Assembly: GCA_022703505.1 (NCBI GenBank)
Contig: JAKLDN010000006.1
Coordinates: forward strand, 186,001 to 250,000
Direction: 5' to 3'
Length of the DNA: 64,000 bases
From: Spirochaetota bacterium
GTDB lineage: Bacteria; Spirochaetota; Spirochaetia; Treponematales; UBA12059
The translations under genes were made by a program, and so were the position numbers. Positions 62,147 through 64,000 of the stretch are shown one piece after another. The notes beneath the pieces were generated by a model, which saw only the letters and a list, made by a program, of their open reading frames with translations, had not been told where the DNA came from and did no database searches. How positions within the stretch are numbered: position 1 is the stretch's first letter; each line of letters starts with the position of its first letter.

Positions 62147-62806
62147 ATGCTGTACCCCGACCCGGAGGAGGCCCTCCGGGACCTGCGCGGAGCGGCCCTG
62201 GAGAGCGCCTACCGGGCCTGGGCCAAGCGCCTGCATCCCGACGGGCCGGACGGGAACCACGAGGCCTTTCTCCGGCTCCGGAAGGCCTACGAGGAGGCCA
62301 AGACGGGCGGACCCCGACCTTCGGCGCCCGATCCGGAAGCCTTCGACCCCTGGGAAGCGGTCCGGGAAACCGGCCGGCGGGGCCCCCTGTCCCCGGAGGA
62401 CTGCCTCTTCGCGGTCCTGGAGCGGTGGCGGCAGGCGGGCTCCCCCACGGCCAAGCCCGTGGCCAGCCCCTCCACGGGCGCCCGGAACCGGAGGATCCTC
62501 CGCTCGGTCCTGCACTGGGCCCGGGCCGTGGACCCGGCCTTCGCCCGGGACTTCGCCCTCCTGGTGCGCTTCGACGCGGGCCCCCTAAGGACCACCGCGA
62601 CCTCCCGGGCGGAGCGGGAAGCCCGGCGGAAGCTGGAAGCCGGGCTGGACGACCTCCTTCGCTGGCGGGAGGAGGGGCGCAAGGTCACGGCCGAGCTCGC
62701 CCGGGAGCGCCTGGAGGCCGCCGTGGAGCTCGTGGAGCTCCACGGTCTGCCCCGGCCGGAAATCACGCGGATAGCGGAGTGGATGATAGGGAAGGTGAAT
62801 GGGTGA
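62147..62806 (+). CDS. J-domain (DnaJ-like) protein
   Basis: 219 residues from ATG 62147; upstream in-frame starts would translate the repeat element. Residues 1-50 form a compact J domain with the HPD motif at 30-32 (AYRAWAKRLHPDGPDGNHEAFLRLRKAYEEAK), which stimulates Hsp70 ATPase activity. The remaining 165 residues are helical and unlike the Gly/Phe, zinc-finger or substrate domains of DnaJ. The C terminus ends where octamer element O3 starts. Its client or partner is unknown. Confidence 0.78.
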   Translation: MLYPDPEEALRDLRGAALESAYRAWAKRLHPDGPDGNHEAFLRLRKAYEEAKTGGPRPSAPDPEAFDPWEAVRETGRRGPLSPEDCLFAVLERWRQAGSPTAKPVASPSTGARNRRILRSVLHWARAVDPAFARDFALLVRFDAGPLRTTATSRAEREARRKLEAGLDDLLRWREEGRKVTAELARERLEAAVELVELHGLPRPEITRIAEWMIGKVNG

Positions 62807-62902
62807 ATACGTGAATGGGCGAATAGGAAAAGCGGAACAAAACGATAAATATCGTACCGGATTCACCTATTCACTATTCACCAATTCACTCGTTCACTTC
62901 AC
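62795..62902. repeat. Octamer palindromic element O3
   Basis: Left arm: GTGAATGG, GTGAATAC, GTGAATGG, GCGAATAG (62795-62826). Right arm: ATTCACCT, ATTCACT, ATTCACC, AATTCACT, CGTTCACTTCAC (62870-62902). The left arm enters the end of the J-domain gene and the right arm enters the end of kbl, so here it lies between convergent genes, where it may act as a bidirectional terminator-like stem. Confidence 0.78.
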
Positions 62903-64000
62903 AACGCCCATTTCTCTCCCCACCTTCCGGAACGCCTCCAAGGCCCGGTCGATGTCCGCGTCCGAATGGGCGGCGGAGATCTGGACCCGGATGCGCGCCT
63001 TGCCCCGGGGAACGACGGGGAAGGAGAATCCGATCACGTAGATGCCCTCGTCCAGGAGGCGGTCCGCCATGTCGTGGGCCAGCTTCTCCTGGTAGAGCAT
63101 CACCGGGACGATGGGGTGGACCCCCGGACGTATGTCGAAGCCCGCGGCGGTCATGCCCTCCCGGAAGCGGCGGGTGTTGGCTTCCAGCCGGTCCCGGAGT
63201 TCGGTGCTGCCGGAGAGGAGGTCCAGGGCCGCCAGGGTCCCCCCCACGATGCCCGGGGCCAGGGTGTTGGAGAAGAGGTAGGGCCGGGCCTTCTGTCGGA
63301 GGTACTCCACGATCTCCGCCCGGGCCGCCACGACCCCTCCCGAGGCCCCTCCCAGGGCCTTCCCGAAGGTGGTGGTCAGGATGTCCACCCGCCCCGACAC
63401 CCCGCAGTGCTCCGGAGTTCCCCGGCCGGTCCGGCCCACGAAACCCGTGGCGTGGGAATCGTCCACCATGACCAGGGCTCCGTATTTTTCCGCCAGGTCG
63501 CAGACCGAGGCCAGGTCCGCGATGTCCCCGTCCATGGAGAACACCCCGTCGGTGGCCACCATACGGTACCTGCAGGAAGCGGCCTCCTTTAGGCAGCGCT
63601 CCAGGCCCTTGGCGGGCTTGCCCGTGTCGGGATCGATCTCCTCCGTGTCCCGGAGGTCCCCGTGCTTCCAGATCCAGCGCTTGGCCTTGCACAGGCGCAC
63701 CCCGTCGATGATGGAGGCGTGGTTCAAGCTGTCCGTGATGATCGCGCAGTCCTCGTCCAGGAGGGGTTCGAAAACGCCTCCGTTGGCGTCGAAGCAGGAG
63801 GAAAAGAGGATCGCGTCCTCGGTGCCCAGGAAGTCCGCCGCCGCCTTCTCCAGAAGCTTGTGGGGCTCCTGGGTCCCGCAGATAAACCGGACGCTGGAAA
63901 GGCCGTAGCCCCACTCGTCCTGGGCCTTCCGGGAAGCCTCCCGGATCGCCGGATGGTTGGCCAAGCCCAGGTAATTGTTGGCACAGAAATTGAGAACTTC
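62894..64000 (-). CDS. kbl: Glycine C-acetyltransferase (2-amino-3-ketobutyrate CoA ligase), 5' end outside the window
   Basis: The frame is open to the right edge ([19 protein letters not shown] is read from 64000 inward), so about 30 N-terminal residues are missing. It is a PLP enzyme of the alpha-oxoamine synthase family, cleaving 2-amino-3-oxobutyrate with CoA to glycine and acetyl-CoA in threonine breakdown. [36 protein letters not shown] and the PLP lysine in [14 protein letters not shown] distinguish Kbl from its relatives. A threonine dehydrogenase gene is often adjacent and may lie beyond the edge. Confidence 0.95.
   Translation of the reverse strand, partial: EVLNFCANNYLGLANHPAIREASRKAQDEWGYGLSSVRFICGTQEPHKLLEKAAADFLGTEDAILFSSCFDANGGVFEPLLDEDCAIITDSLNHASIIDGVRLCKAKRWIWKHGDLRDTEEIDPDTGKPAKGLERCLKEAASCRYRMVATDGVFSMDGDIADLASVCDLAEKYGALVMVDDSHATGFVGRTGRGTPEHCGVSGRVDILTTTFGKALGGASGGVVAARAEIVEYLRQKARPYLFSNTLAPGIVGGTLAALDLLSGSTELRDRLEANTRRFREGMTAAGFDIRPGVHPIVPVMLYQEKLAHDMADRLLDEGIYVIGFSFPVVPRGKARIRVQISAAHSDADIDRALEAFRKVGREMGVVK

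Overview
The window is very GC-rich, gene-dense DNA (roughly 70% G+C by eye) from a Gram-negative-type bacterium: it encodes lipoproteins, periplasmic binding proteins and a probable outer-membrane barrel. The phylum cannot be fixed from the sequence alone. A spirochaete (Spirochaetota, Treponema/Spirochaeta side) is my best guess, at about 0.6. It rests on a V/A-type ATPase in place of F-type genes, a short SMC protein, relaxed lipoboxes, STAS/anti-sigma partner switching, and several uncharacterised proteins of a spirochaetal kind. Genes form tight operons with many 4- or 8-base start/stop overlaps. Most long antisense ORFs are GC shadows.

Layout. 1-6346 (+): an operon of three membrane proteins, a PrsW-type protease, a MoxR ATPase, a DUF58 protein and a von Willebrand A (Bat-like) protein. 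6360-8419 (-): NAD salvage (pncB, pncA). 8597-18173 (+): a complete nine-gene V/A-ATPase operon (H/G, C, I, K, F, E, A, B, D) that runs on into a UspA protein and a PTS EIIA protein. 18304-24088: malate/lactate dehydrogenase, malic enzyme, a SorC-type regulator (-) and both E1 subunits of a pyruvate-type dehydrogenase, a route from C3/C4 acids towards acetyl-CoA. The ispDF fusion follows. 25324-25630 has no gene but holds at least five strong hairpins. 26000-35441 carries a YbaK-type deacylase, a surface protein, potABC without potD, a glutaredoxin, an HExxH protein, a DUF3795 protein, lysO and pyrK-pyrD.

35466-46312 looks like a phosphate-starvation and stress-signalling block: a SpoIIE-type phosphatase (-), an anti-sigma antagonist, an anti-sigma kinase-like ATPase, a metallophosphoesterase, then pstS-pstC-pstA-pstB-phoU-phoB-phoR. 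Similar 11-base-period direct repeats, like Pho boxes, precede three of these transcription units. 46387-58444 is mixed: lipoproteins, DUF4416, an orphan peptide-binding protein, a divergent thymidine-kinase-like protein, YgbA, AlaX, a second malate/lactate dehydrogenase and a metallo-beta-lactamase-fold hydrolase. 58441-61908 (-) holds smc and two envelope proteins. The window closes with a J-domain protein and a partial kbl.

Four intergenic repeat families are visible: three palindromic elements built from GTGAATRG/CATTCACC octamers, three CAGGAT/ATCCTG palindromic elements, a CAGGANN heptad tract that enters phoR, and the hairpin cluster after ispDF. The octamer elements lie next to TATACT boxes placed exactly six bases before an ATG for three genes (lysO, pyrK and the J-domain gene), an arrangement expected to give leaderless mRNAs. 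No tRNA, rRNA, CRISPR array, integrase or complete insertion sequence was seen.
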